A stretch of DNA of 64,000 nucleotides from Leptotrichia sp. oral taxon 498 (GCF_002240055.1 NZ_CP016753.1:2088182-2152181), one strand, 5' to 3'; counted from the first letter of the stretch, positions 35,340 through 44,775 are shown. The notes: generated from the sequence alone by a model not told the origin. Program-made: numbers and translations.

Positions 35340-38300
35340 TTATCCCAATAATTCCATAAGTTCTTTGTCACTCATTTCAAACAGCACTTTTTCTCCATCT
35401 TTATTTTCCAAAAGATTTTCACTTAACTGCCGTTTTTTCTCTTGAATTTTTATAATTTTTTCTTCAATTGTCCCTTCTGTCACAAGTTTTATAACTTGCA
35501 CACTTTTTTTCTGCCCAATTCTATAGGCCCTGTCACTCGCCTGATTTTCCACCGCAATATTCCACCAAGGGTCATAGTGAATAACAACATCAGCTCCCAC
35601 AAGATTAAGCCCTGTTCCTCCAGCTTTTAACGAAATCAGCACAACTTGTCTTTCTCCATCATTAAATCTGTTACAAATTTCCACTCTCTCTTTGGATTTC
35701 ACATTTCCATCGATATAAAAATATTCAATTCCCATATTTGAAAGCTCTTTTTCAATTTCTTTCAATGTGCCAACAAACTGAGAAAAAATCAAAAGTCTAT
35801 GTCCATTTTCAGTAATATCTGGCATTAAATCTTTTAAAACTTCAATTTTAGCAACTTCTCCGCTATAATCTTGTTTAAACAAAGCTGGAGAATTACAAAT
35901 TTGACGAAGCTTTGTTAAAATTGCAAGAATTTTTATTCTGTTATTTTCATTTTTATCAAATTTTTTCATTTCTTTTTTCGCCTGTTTTACATACGACAAA
36001 TAAAGCTGTTTTTGCTCACTGCTAAGCGTCACAAACACATTTGATTCCATTTTTTCTGGAAGTTCAGTCAAAACTTCTTTCTTTGTTCTTCTAAGCAAAA
36101 AAGGCGCAATGATTTCACGCAAATTATTTATTTTTGAAGAATTTGGATTTACAATCGCTTCTTTATAAGTTTTTTTAAATTTGCTCAAAGAATCCAAATA
36201 TCCAGGAATGACAAAGTCAAAGATTGACCACAGCTCTAAAATATTATTTTCCACAGGAGTTCCTGTAAGTGCGAAATTTACTCTGCTGTTAATTTTCATA
36301 ACTGCTTTTTTAATCTGTGAAGTAGTAGTTTTGATATTTTGCGCTTCATCTAGCACAACAATGTCAAAAATTCTATTTTTATACTCTTCTATATCGTTTC
36401 TAAGCGCTTGATATGTCGTTATCAAAAATCCACTTTTTTGACTTTCGATAATTTTTTTCCTGCTGCTTGCTACACCTTCCACAAGAATTGGAGTAATTCC
36501 AGTAAATTTGATAATTTCTTCCTTCCAGTTATAAAGAAGCGAGCTTGGTACAATTATAAGCCCCAGAAAATCTTTATTTTCCTGATAGACCTCATTTAAT
36601 AAGGAAATTGTCTGAAGCGTCTTTCCAAGTCCCATATCGTCCGCTAAGATTCCTCCAAATCCAATATCATACATATTTTTTAACCAGTTAAATCCCAATT
36701 TCTGATACGGAAACAAGCTTACTTTTATATTTTTCGGCTCAACTTCCTTTCGATTCTTTATTTTATGAAAAAGCTCCTTAAATTCATCCAATTTTTCCAA
36801 ATCTTCTCTAATATTCTTAGAAATTTGTGCCAATTGGAGCGCTTTTACTTTGGAAATTCTATTTTTTCCCACTTTTATATTTCCAATTGAATCAACAATT
36901 CCAAGCAGTTCTTCCATACTTTTATTTGCAATTTTAACAAGTTCTCCGCTTGAGAGCGTTATAAATTTTTTCTCTTTTTTAATCGCTTCCGTCACAATTT
37001 CAACATCTTGCGGCTTAATTCCCTCAATTTTAAAATTTACATCCAAAAAGTTGTTGCTCGCTTTTTTTATTTCAATTCCAACATTGATATTTCTAGCATT
37101 TTTTATTTTATTTTCCAAATGAATTTTCACTTTGTCAGAATATTTCTTATCAATTATTTCAGAGAGTTTACTAAGTCCTTCATAATTTAAAATATATGTA
37201 TTTTTTGCCAAAGTCGGATTTGAAATTGTAAAATTTCCAATAATTTCTTCCAACTTTTCAAAAAGTTCTGTATTTCTTCGTGGAATAAAATACTTATTAT
37301 CTTTTTTTTTCGCACAAACCGTGTTTGAAATATTAATTTTTACGATTTCATCTTCTTCGGTTTCCAGCACAAAAACATCAATTTCCCCGTCTTCTTCAAT
37401 ATATTCAGCAACATTTATGCCTTCAAAAGCAAATATCTTTTTTAATTTCTCACTTTCCTTTTTTGGGAGCTGATTAATTAATTCAGCGTCGATAAAATCA
37501 AATTTTGCTAAAAATCTAGCTTCGTTTTCCGCCATTTTAAATATTTTGGAAGAATCATTTTCAAAGTTATAGAATAGACTTGTCTCATTAATTTTTTCAA
37601 TTTCACGCATTTTAATTTTATCATTTTCAAAAACAAAAATCGGCTCATAACTAGACATAACTTGTTTATTTTCTCCCAAAAGTAAAAAGTTTTTTCCTTT
37701 TTCCATTGCAAAAAGAAGTTTATTTAAAAGCATATCGTAAACTTTTAATCCTTTTTTATCTTTTATTCCATTTTCAATAACACTTTGAATCTGTTTGCTG
37801 TATTCGTAAATCGCCAAAATAATATTTTTATTTATCTCGCTAAAATAGCATTTTTCAGGCTCATATTTAATTTTAGAAGTTATCTCAAATTCTTCTTCTA
37901 AAACAATTGCTTGTACAAATTTTATAATATCTTTGACATAATAAGTTTTTTGAAAACCAGTTTTTATTCTCAAAATATAATCTGGAATATTGTTCTCTTC
38001 ATTATAATCGTAGCCGTATTTATAGTCACTATAGCTTCCTTCATCAATTTCCACTTCTAGTCGTAACTCTTTTTTATTTTCATTTAAAATTTTTTCTTTT
38101 TGAAGATGGAAATTATAGATTTCATCTATTTTTTGACTTATTTTTTTAATATTTTCAAAATTTTCTAAATCATCAAAATCTTTTTCTTTTTCAGTTTCAA
38201 CTTTTTTTGCATCAAAATTTTTACTTTGATTTTCTTCTTTCTTAACTTTTTTATTTTCTTCACTTTCTGACAAAATTCCCACTTTTTTATTATTTTTTTT

Positions 38301-38801
38301 GTCTTTCAAATCACTAACTTCTTTTTGCTCCGAAGGTTTTATTTTACTTCTTTTTAAATTATTTTTTTCTTCATCTTTTTCAAAATCTTCATTTTTTTCT
38401 TTTTTAACTTTTACAATTTCTTCTTTTTTATTTTCCTCTTCAAAGTCATCTTCAAAAAGTACCTCAAAATCGTCTGTTCCAACAATATTATTAATTTTCT
38501 TAGATTCATCTGCAAGGATACTCAGCGCCACAATATGCTTACAAGCTCCATGCTGCTTATTATTTTGAAAAAACATGCAATCGCAACTCGCCTCTTCCAA
38601 CACAGCAGTTTTCTGATTTAGCGTAAGAGATGTATGATAAAGTTTATTTTCCTGAAATTCTCCATCCAATGTAACCAGATTTCCATCTGCATAAAGCGCC
38701 GTAATTCCTCCAATTCTTTTCATGTAATACTCTTTCCCAATTGAATAAATTGTCGGTGTAAATTTTTCTTTTAGTTTCATTAAGATATTATTTTTTCTCA
38801 T
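35340..38801 (-). CDS. SNF2-family DNA translocase with SWIM zinc finger
   Basis: The 1,153-residue protein belongs to the bacterial SWIM-SNF2 group. An N-terminal SWIM motif (CDC near 72, CKHIVAL near 86-92) is followed by about 90 very charged low-complexity residues (about 125-215), a central SNF2-associated domain, and the helicase: DDMGLGKTLQTIS near 710, VLDEAQNIK near 825, LTGTPVENN near 855, and the C-terminal lobe with GGTGLNLVGADVVIHYDPWWN near 1070 and QASDRAYRIGQ near 1095. Such proteins move on DNA and are linked to repair or defence; the role here is unknown. The start ATG follows GGGAG. It is between rimI-like and valS. Confidence 0.92.
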   Translation of the reverse strand: MRKNNILMKLKEKFTPTIYSIGKEYYMKRIGGITALYADGNLVTLDGEFQENKLYHTSLTLNQKTAVLEEASCDCMFFQNNKQHGACKHIVALSILADESKKINNIVGTDDFEVLFEDDFEEENKKEEIVKVKKEKNEDFEKDEEKNNLKRSKIKPSEQKEVSDLKDKKNNKKVGILSESEENKKVKKEENQSKNFDAKKVETEKEKDFDDLENFENIKKISQKIDEIYNFHLQKEKILNENKKELRLEVEIDEGSYSDYKYGYDYNEENNIPDYILRIKTGFQKTYYVKDIIKFVQAIVLEEEFEITSKIKYEPEKCYFSEINKNIILAIYEYSKQIQSVIENGIKDKKGLKVYDMLLNKLLFAMEKGKNFLLLGENKQVMSSYEPIFVFENDKIKMREIEKINETSLFYNFENDSSKIFKMAENEARFLAKFDFIDAELINQLPKKESEKLKKIFAFEGINVAEYIEEDGEIDVFVLETEEDEIVKINISNTVCAKKKDNKYFIPRRNTELFEKLEEIIGNFTISNPTLAKNTYILNYEGLSKLSEIIDKKYSDKVKIHLENKIKNARNINVGIEIKKASNNFLDVNFKIEGIKPQDVEIVTEAIKKEKKFITLSSGELVKIANKSMEELLGIVDSIGNIKVGKNRISKVKALQLAQISKNIREDLEKLDEFKELFHKIKNRKEVEPKNIKVSLFPYQKLGFNWLKNMYDIGFGGILADDMGLGKTLQTISLLNEVYQENKDFLGLIIVPSSLLYNWKEEIIKFTGITPILVEGVASSRKKIIESQKSGFLITTYQALRNDIEEYKNRIFDIVVLDEAQNIKTTTSQIKKAVMKINSRVNFALTGTPVENNILELWSIFDFVIPGYLDSLSKFKKTYKEAIVNPNSSKINNLREIIAPFLLRRTKKEVLTELPEKMESNVFVTLSSEQKQLYLSYVKQAKKEMKKFDKNENNRIKILAILTKLRQICNSPALFKQDYSGEVAKIEVLKDLMPDITENGHRLLIFSQFVGTLKEIEKELSNMGIEYFYIDGNVKSKERVEICNRFNDGERQVVLISLKAGGTGLNLVGADVVIHYDPWWNIAVENQASDRAYRIGQKKSVQVIKLVTEGTIEEKIIKIQEKKRQLSENLLENKDGEKVLFEMSDKELMELLG

Positions 38802-38840
38802 TTTTCTCCCTTACTTTTTTTCATTTCAAATTAAAATTAT

Positions 38841-39362
38841 TTATTTTAATTTTTTCAGCATCATTATTATTGCATTTTTATTTTGCCCATAATAATTTTT
38901 CCGCACAGATATTTTTTCAAAACCTATTTTCTCATATAATTTTATCGCAAAAAGATTTTTTTCGTAAACTTCCAAAAAAATATCTTCTCCAAAAAAATTT
39001 ATTTCATCAGAAGAATCATTTTTTATTTTTGAGAAAAATAACTCTTTTATTGAATTTTCCAAAAGTATTTTCCCAAATCCTTTATTTTGACAGCTTTTCA
39101 AAATGACAATTTCAAATATATCCGTGTTCTCTATTGTACCATAGAATATAATGTAACCCAAAATTTTTTTTATTTTTTTTTCAAAAACTAAATTTTCAAC
39201 TTTAAAAATTTCAAAAATTTTCACTTCACTTTCATCTATAAAATCAAATAAGCAGTATATAGCATACTGCTTACTTAATATCATCTCAGAAAAATATTCG
39301 GCTTTTACTGTTTTTTCAAAATTTTCGTTATGAATCTTTACCAAATTTTCCAATATTTTCAT
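38841..39362 (-). CDS. RimI-like GNAT N-acetyltransferase
   Basis: The 173-residue protein has the acetyl-CoA-binding loop CQNKGFGKILL near residues 92-102 and the RimI-type ending VYEKNLFAIKLYEKIGFEKISVRKNYY. This is typical of the enzyme that acetylates the N-terminal Ala of ribosomal protein S18, but an insert of about 20 residues (FFSKIKNDSSDEINFFGED) separates the two, and the middle is poorly conserved. I therefore call it RimI-like. It begins 1 nt after the lepB stop codon. Confidence 0.78.
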   Translation of the reverse strand: MKILENLVKIHNENFEKTVKAEYFSEMILSKQYAIYCLFDFIDESEVKIFEIFKVENLVFEKKIKKILGYIIFYGTIENTDIFEIVILKSCQNKGFGKILLENSIKELFFSKIKNDSSDEINFFGEDIFLEVYEKNLFAIKLYEKIGFEKISVRKNYYGQNKNAIIMMLKKLK

Positions 39363-39363
39363 T

Positions 39364-41022
39364 TTACATAAGTCCTATTCTATTTAATGGCCACCATCTA
39401 AGAAGCAGCTCACCCTTTATACGGTTCTTTGCAACCAACCCAAAATATCTTGTATCCAAACTGTTTGCCGTATTATCTCCCATAGCCATGTAATAATCTT
39501 TGTCAAGTGTTATAGTTTCGCCATTTAACAGTCTTGTAAATAGTGCGTCATCATATTTAAAGTCCATAATAGGCATAACCATTTCAGGTCTTCCTTCAAC
39601 CTTTAACAGGAAAGTATAATAATTTTCAGTGCTGTTTGAATCATCATTTCCGATTATATCTTTAAAGTTTTCAGTTGTTTTTATCTCTTTCAAAAATTCT
39701 TTTCCGCTCATAGTTTTATAATTTTCCCCAAAGCTGAATTTTTCCCAGTCAATATCAAAGCTTCTCTCGTTATAAATTGTCATATATTCAGATTTTGAAA
39801 TTGCTATAATTTTATCCAATTTAACTTTGTCACCTTTTTTTGGAATATAAATTTTATTATTTCCCATAAGTCCTTCAGGAAGATAATTTTTCTCAGGTTT
39901 AACTTCGGCTAAAACTTGTGATTTTTCACCATTTATAAGCATCTCACCTCCGACATTTGCCACTTTTAAACTATTAAATGCTTTTGTGTCTGCATAATAT
40001 TTTTTTACAGCTTCTTCAAATGACTTTTTGTCTGTAAATTGCGAAGCGTCAGGATAAATCGGCTGGTTGTCGACATTTGCCATCATAAATGTCTTTAAGT
40101 CAACTTTTCCTTTTGAGATTTGAAGCGTATTTCCAGGCGCTCCAACTATTCTTTTTGTATACATCATCTTGTTAGTTACAGGCTCTTTAAACGCAATAAT
40201 CTGCCCAACTTTAGGTGCTTCAAATCTATATTTTATCATATTTGCAAAAACTCTATCTTTTACAGCGATTGTTGGCTCCATCGAACCTGTTGGAATAACA
40301 TAGTTTCCAAGATAAAACATCTGAATCAAAAGCACAAGAATGATTGCAAGAATTGAATTTGTAATTCTTGTAAAAGCTCTTCCAAGTGAACTTCTTTTTC
40401 TTTTTTCCTTTGATACAACCTCTTCTGGCGTAATATTTTCATCTTTAAATATTTTTTTTACAATTTCCTGTGTCGATTCATTTTTAATTTTCGCTTCAGT
40501 CAGCATTTTTTCTATTTCTTTATTATTTTGTGCGATTTCTTTCAAAACTGACTGCTCAGTTATTTCTTCTTTTGACGGTTTTCTCAAAAAATAAACAAGC
40601 AATAGCGACAACACTACATTTATCGCAACATAAATATAATATTTCACATCCAATATATTAAACATCGCTTTTCCCAAAAATAGCATAACCAAATTCCCTA
40701 AAAAAATCCATTCATGTTGTTCTCTCAAAACATAAAAAATTAAATTTAGAATAAAAACTCCATAAATTCCAAAAACTTTTATTTTAATGATATTGTCAGG
40801 TGTTTTGTCAATAATTGAAAAAAACACGGCAGTCACAACTAAACTTATAACTGTCAAAATATTCCCCAAAAAAAGATTGTTATTTTCTTCCAAATCAATA
40901 TTTTTAAGTACGTCGTCTTCTTTTTTTCTTAAAAAGCTCATCACTTTTTTCTCTCTAAAAAAGAAATACAACAAGCACAATGTAGTAATAATATAAAATA
41001 CTACCCACAATACTATATTCAC
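39364..41022 (-). CDS. lepB: Signal peptidase I with long N-terminal membrane region
   Basis: LepB removes signal peptides from exported proteins. The catalytic Ser is S247 in VIPTGSMEPT and the general base is K290 in YTKRIVGAPGN; GDNTANSLDTRYFG near 525 completes the active site. At 552 residues it is about twice the usual size. The first 150 residues hold four or five hydrophobic segments, followed by a charged linker (150-210), a second membrane anchor (222-242), and a 200-residue insert between the Lys and the GDN motif. The start is a GTG at 41022 after AAAGGGG. The next genes are rimI-like, SNF2 and valS. Confidence 0.93.
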   Translation of the reverse strand: MNIVLWVVFYIITTLCLLYFFFREKKVMSFLRKKEDDVLKNIDLEENNNLFLGNILTVISLVVTAVFFSIIDKTPDNIIKIKVFGIYGVFILNLIFYVLREQHEWIFLGNLVMLFLGKAMFNILDVKYYIYVAINVVLSLLLVYFLRKPSKEEITEQSVLKEIAQNNKEIEKMLTEAKIKNESTQEIVKKIFKDENITPEEVVSKEKRKRSSLGRAFTRITNSILAIILVLLIQMFYLGNYVIPTGSMEPTIAVKDRVFANMIKYRFEAPKVGQIIAFKEPVTNKMMYTKRIVGAPGNTLQISKGKVDLKTFMMANVDNQPIYPDASQFTDKKSFEEAVKKYYADTKAFNSLKVANVGGEMLINGEKSQVLAEVKPEKNYLPEGLMGNNKIYIPKKGDKVKLDKIIAISKSEYMTIYNERSFDIDWEKFSFGENYKTMSGKEFLKEIKTTENFKDIIGNDDSNSTENYYTFLLKVEGRPEMVMPIMDFKYDDALFTRLLNGETITLDKDYYMAMGDNTANSLDTRYFGLVAKNRIKGELLLRWWPLNRIGLM

Positions 41023-41080
41023 TAATTTCCCCTTTCTTTCTAACTTTATTTTATTTTTTGTTTTTTTTAATAAGCTCTAA

Positions 41081-41111
41081 AAACAGAAAAAGCTAGCAAA
41101 AATTTGCTAGC
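41081..41111 (-). terminator. Intrinsic terminator after rplS
   Basis: The minus-strand stem is GCTAGCAAA/TTTGCTAGC (nine perfect pairs) followed by TTTTTCTGTTTTT. It lies 8 bp after the rplS stop codon. Confidence 0.9.
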
Positions 41112-41118
41112 CCGCTTG

Positions 41119-41469
41119 CTATTTTCTAATTTCTTTAATTCTAGCAGCTTTTCCTGATAAGTTTCTTAAATAGTATAATTTAGATCTTCTTACTTTACCA
41201 ATTCTCTTAACTTCGATTTTTTCGATTAATGGTGAATTTAAAGGAATGATTCTTTCTACACCGATTCCAGAAGATATTTTTCTAACTGTGAAGTTTTTAG
41301 CAACGCTTCCTCCACTTACTCTGATTACCACACCTTCAAAAACTTGTATTCTTTCTTTATTTCCTTCTTTTACTTTGTAGTGTACTGCCACTGTATCTCC
41401 AGATTTAAACTGAGGTACATCAGCTTTCAAATAATCTTTTTCTACTAATTCAATTAATTTCTCTTTCAA
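41119..41469 (-). CDS. rplS: Ribosomal protein L19
   Basis: L19 sits at the subunit interface of the ribosome. The frame opens with a GTG at 41478 that touches the Shine-Dalgarno GGGAG, so the TTG at 41469, 8 nt after it, is preferred (116 residues). Family motifs are [29 protein letters not shown] near 25-53 and [40 protein letters not shown] ends the protein. It is monocistronic, with a leader hairpin and strong promoter upstream. Confidence 0.96.
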   Translation of the reverse strand: MKEKLIELVEKDYLKADVPQFKSGDTVAVHYKVKEGNKERIQVFEGVVIRVSGGSVAKNFTVRKISSGIGVERIIPLNSPLIEKIEVKRIGKVRRSKLYYLRNLSGKAARIKEIRK

Positions 41470-41509
41470 GAAATTCACTCCCTTCTTTTTTAAATATTCT
41501 TTCTATCTA

Positions 41510-41545
41510 TACCAATTTTACAAAAATTTTAAATCAAAACTGGTA
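41510..41545 (-). promoter_or_regulatory. Hairpin in the rplS leader (possible L19 leader)
   Basis: Arms TACCAGTTTT and AAAATTGGTA on the minus strand pair over 10 bp (one G-T), with a 16-nt A/T-rich loop, in the 5' untranslated region about 40 nt before the start codon. L19 leader RNAs that control rplS are known in Firmicutes; I can only show the hairpin and its position, not the family match. Confidence 0.45.
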
Positions 41546-41586
41546 GCAACAATAAAAGCGGAATATTTATTTTTTATAACTAAAAT

Positions 41587-41615
41587 AGTATAACATATTT
41601 AATTTTATTTTTCAA
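41587..41615 (-). promoter_or_regulatory. Promoter of rplS
   Basis: On the minus strand, TTGAAA (41610-41615) and TATACT (41587-41592) lie 17 bp apart with a TG one base before the -10. The start would leave a leader of about 110 nt containing the hairpin at 41510-41545. Confidence 0.8.
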
Positions 41616-41651
41616 TCAAATAACAAAAAAAATATAAACTTTTTGAATAAA

Positions 41652-42476
41652 TTATTTTCTATTTTTTAAAGTATATCCAAAGACATAATCCAAATTTATA
41701 TTTTTCATTGAATTAAAAACACTTTGCTTTATTCCTGGATTTTTTTCTTCAAGTTCTGCCAACATATTTTTTATTTCTTTTCTCTTGCTCGAAGTTTTTC
41801 CAGCTTCAATCGTACAGCCGCAATTCATTGCCCTAATTCCATTTGTTTTTGTATAGTCAATTATATCACTTTCCTTGACATAAATTAATGGTCTTATAAG
41901 TTCTAATTTTCCCGAAGTTGACGAAACTTTTGGAGTCATCGTCTTTAATGTTCCCGCATAAAACATATTTATTAGAGTTGTTTCGATAACATCATCAAAA
42001 TGGTGCCCCAATGTAAGTTTATTAAACCCCATTTCTTCAACTTTTGTGTAAAGTATTCCACGTCGCATTTTTGCACATAAAAAGCACGGATAATCCTTTG
42101 CCTTTTCATTGGCTACTTCCCAGATATTTGTCGTTATAATTTCACAGTCAATATTTAATTTTTCTAAATTATTCTTAAAATTATTTAAATCTTCTTCTCT
42201 AAATCCTGGATTCAAACTGACAGCTTTAAATTCAAAATTTCTTCTTCTATCTTTTTTCAATTCATGAAATAACTTTGCCAAAAGCAAACTGTCTTTTCCG
42301 CCTGAAACTCCAATTGCAATTTTGTCGCTATCTTTGACCAACTCAAAATCATCTACAGCTTTTAAGAATTTTGACCAAATAGTTTTTTTATATGTTGTGG
42401 TTATACTTTTTTCAATTTCGCTAACTTCTTTCATAGGTCCGTCGGGAATAATTGCATCACAATGTAAATTTATCAT
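41652..42476 (-). CDS. ttcA: TtcA-like tRNA thiolation PP-loop ATPase
   Basis: The 274-residue protein has the PP-loop SGGKDSLLLAK near residues 54-64, the CFLCAKMRRGILY Cys-x-x-Cys near 136-148, and HHFDDVIETTLINMFY near 158-173, the TtcA/TuaA pattern for iron-sulphur-dependent 2-thiolation of tRNA (C32 in enterobacteria). A late NCGCTIEAG adds further cysteines. The exact tRNA position is not known for this lineage. It follows a TPR gene by 16 bp; the pair is a minus-strand operon. Confidence 0.85.
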   Translation of the reverse strand: MINLHCDAIIPDGPMKEVSEIEKSITTTYKKTIWSKFLKAVDDFELVKDSDKIAIGVSGGKDSLLLAKLFHELKKDRRRNFEFKAVSLNPGFREEDLNNFKNNLEKLNIDCEIITTNIWEVANEKAKDYPCFLCAKMRRGILYTKVEEMGFNKLTLGHHFDDVIETTLINMFYAGTLKTMTPKVSSTSGKLELIRPLIYVKESDIIDYTKTNGIRAMNCGCTIEAGKTSSKRKEIKNMLAELEEKNPGIKQSVFNSMKNINLDYVFGYTLKNRK

Positions 42477-42492
42477 TTTTTAATTTCCTTTT

Positions 42493-43074
42493 TCAACTAA
42501 TTTTTTCATCACTCAAATATTCTTTATATTTATTTTCCAAATATTCAATTTTCTCAGCCAACCCCTCATCTCTCGAGTCAATATCATAAGCTGCCTTATA
42601 TTCATCAAGCGCCTTTTTATGCCTTCCCATATGTTCATATTTTCTTGCAAAATCAATATGTGCTATATACATGTCAAAATCAAAGAAAATTGCCATTTCA
42701 TAGCAATCCACAGCTTTTGTTATTTCCCCTTTTCTCGAATAAATATTTCCCAGTAAAAATAAAACAAAAGGCTCTATTGGACACAAATCCAGTGCCTTTT
42801 CCAAATTTTCACAGGCTTTGCTAAAATCTTCATTTTCGTAGTAGAGATAGCCCAAAAAAGCCCAAATTTCGTGATTTTTTGGTTGTAATTTTACTAATTT
42901 TTTATATATTTCAATAGCTTTATCATTTTCTTTTAAAGCATGGTATGTCGAAGCCAATGTTTGCAGTGTTCGGACATCATTTGGATTCGATTTTAATTTT
43001 TCTAAACTTTCTTTAAGTAACTCTTCGTTATTGTCATTATATCTTATTTCTCTAAAAATCAAAGTCTCTAACAT
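42493..43074 (-). CDS. TPR-repeat protein
   Basis: The 193-residue cytoplasmic protein is made of about four tetratricopeptide repeats, visible as YHALKENDKAIEIYKKLVKLQP, LGYLYYENEDFSKACENLEKALDLCP, LGNIYSRKGEITKAVDCYEMAI and FARKYEHMGRHKKALDEYKAAYDI. It has no signal peptide and no enzymatic motif; such proteins scaffold partners. It is the first gene of the operon with ttcA. The 43075-43331 gap upstream holds only A/T-rich DNA, the likely promoter region, and the hom terminator. Confidence 0.85.
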   Translation of the reverse strand: MLETLIFREIRYNDNNEELLKESLEKLKSNPNDVRTLQTLASTYHALKENDKAIEIYKKLVKLQPKNHEIWAFLGYLYYENEDFSKACENLEKALDLCPIEPFVLFLLGNIYSRKGEITKAVDCYEMAIFFDFDMYIAHIDFARKYEHMGRHKKALDEYKAAYDIDSRDEGLAEKIEYLENKYKEYLSDEKIS

Positions 43075-43273
43075 TTTTTCCCTGCTACTTAAAAAAATTT
43101 CTATTAATTTATATTCCCATTTATTTATATAATTAGTTCTATATTAAAATAGCTATTTTGAAAGTAGCTCTTCTCCTTTCTTCTATAAATTCCGTTATGT
43201 TATTTAATTTATTTTATCATAAATAGTAACTTAAGTAAACAATATTTTTCCCAAAAAATCATAGATTTTTTAA

Positions 43274-43303
43274 TAAAAAAACGCACTTTCTTTATTTAGT
43301 GCG
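43274..43303 (-). terminator. Intrinsic terminator after homoserine dehydrogenase
   Basis: The minus-strand stem is CGCACT/AGTGCG with a 10-nt loop, followed by eight T residues, 29 bp after the stop codon. Confidence 0.87.
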
Positions 43304-43331
43304 CTTATTTTATTTTAATTTTTTTAATTTA

Positions 43332-44531
43332 TCATTTTAATATTTTTAATACTAATTTTTCTTTAGCATCTTTTATAATTTCATCTATTTCATTTTTTGA
43401 AATGTTTTCAGCTAAAATGATATAATAATTTTCTATTTTATCTTCCACTTCAAAAGGTGATTTTTCAATATCAAAATCATCAGAAACTCTTATGTAATAA
43501 GAGCTTTTTATCGTATTTGAATCAACAATTTCAAAGACTTTTGTTGAATTAAAGAAATAATCTGATTCAATGTGATTTCTTGTCACAATTTTTACAATAT
43601 CTGCAACTACTGCTGAAGCTGTTGGATTCATTCCAGCACCTTTTCCGTAAAACAATGTCTTGTCAGTATATGAACCTATTGTTTCAATGGCGTTGTAAAC
43701 ATCGTCAACTTTTGATAAAATTCTATTATTTGAAACGACTGTCGGTTCCACTGAAATTTGAGCAGAAGTTTCCGAAAATAATTTTGAAGACGCAATTAAT
43801 TTAATTGTCGAATCCAATTGATTTGCAGCAAAAATATCGATTGTGCTAATATCCCTTATTCCTTTAAGTTGCATATCTTTAAATTTGATTGAGCCACCAT
43901 ATGCAAGGGAAGCTAAAATATTTATTTTGTGCCCAGCATCAATTCCATCTACGTCGTAAGTTGGATCAGCTTCAGCATATCCTTTTTCAGATGCAATTTT
44001 TAGTGCTTCGTCAAATGATAAATTTTCATTTTTCATTTTTGTCAAGATATAATTTGAAGTTCCATTCATTATTCCACGAATTTCTGTAATTGTATTTGCA
44101 ACAAGACTTTCCATAAGCGGTGTTACAATTGGTATTCCTCCACCTACTGCTGCCTCAAATAAAAATGACACTCCATTTTCTTTGGCAATCTGGAACAATT
44201 CAACTCCATGTTTTGCAATTAGCGCTTTATTTGCAGTAACTACACTTTTTTTAGCTCTAAACGCTTCTGTTATAATTGTTTTGGCAAGTGTTTCTCCTCC
44301 AATTAGTTCCACAACTATTTTAATCTCAGGATCTGCAATCACCTTTTTGTAATCATCTATCAAAATACTTTTGTCAAAGTCAAAAGAAAAATCACGGTCG
44401 ATATTTAAATCACATGCATATTTTACTTCCACTTTGGCTCTTGATTTTTCAAAAATACTCTCTTTTTCTTTTACAAGAACTTTTAACACTCCTTCTCCAA
44501 CTGTTCCAAGTCCAATAATTCCTATTTTCAT
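43332..44531 (-). CDS. hom: Homoserine dehydrogenase
   Basis: The enzyme reduces aspartate semialdehyde to homoserine, the branch point to threonine and methionine. The 399-residue protein has the Rossmann motif GIIGLGTVGEGVL at residues 4-16, the NAD(P) contact TANKALIAKHG near 97-107, the catalytic region GIMNGTSNYILTKM near 165, and KGYAEADPTYDVDGIDAGHK near 190-209. The C-terminus is shorter than the ACT-domain forms (430+ residues); what remains (about 345-399) could be a reduced ACT domain. The Shine-Dalgarno AAAGGAG (44571-44577) is 39 nt from the ATG with a perfect hairpin between (see that entry). It is monocistronic. Confidence 0.95.
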   Translation of the reverse strand: MKIGIIGLGTVGEGVLKVLVKEKESIFEKSRAKVEVKYACDLNIDRDFSFDFDKSILIDDYKKVIADPEIKIVVELIGGETLAKTIITEAFRAKKSVVTANKALIAKHGVELFQIAKENGVSFLFEAAVGGGIPIVTPLMESLVANTITEIRGIMNGTSNYILTKMKNENLSFDEALKIASEKGYAEADPTYDVDGIDAGHKINILASLAYGGSIKFKDMQLKGIRDISTIDIFAANQLDSTIKLIASSKLFSETSAQISVEPTVVSNNRILSKVDDVYNAIETIGSYTDKTLFYGKGAGMNPTASAVVADIVKIVTRNHIESDYFFNSTKVFEIVDSNTIKSSYYIRVSDDFDIEKSPFEVEDKIENYYIILAENISKNEIDEIIKDAKEKLVLKILK

Positions 44532-44577
44532 ATTTTTTACAAAGTTTCTACTTTATTCTTTAGAAACTTTCTCCTTT
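44532..44577 (-). promoter_or_regulatory. Shine-Dalgarno separated from the hom start by a perfect hairpin
   Basis: On the minus strand the order is AAAGGAG (44571-44577), stem AAAGTTTCTA (44561-44570), 10-nt loop, stem TAGAAACTTT (44541-44550), then GTAAAAAAT and ATG at 44531. The stem is 10 of 10 paired. Folded, the hairpin brings the Shine-Dalgarno sequence to a spacing of 9 nt; unfolded, the spacing is 39 nt. No other ribosome-binding site lies between the stem and the ATG. Comparable SD-hairpin-start arrangements are known from phage T4 gene 38. Confidence 0.7.
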
Positions 44578-44775
44578 CCTTGATTAGTCTATTTATAATA
44601 CATTTATTATATAAATTTTAAGAAAAAAAGTCAATTAATTTTAATTTTAAAAAATCGCCAAATTTATTTCTTTTTTTTAAAAAATGTGTTAAAATAATAG
44701 TGAAATACTTTGATACAACATTTGCGGGAAAGGTGGAAATAATGTTTAAAATATATTAGACATTAGAAAATAAAG

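Noticed and set aside
43075..43331. Small gene or riboswitch in the gap between the TPR gene and hom
   Set aside because: No open frame with a ribosome-binding site and no conserved structure beyond the hom terminator.
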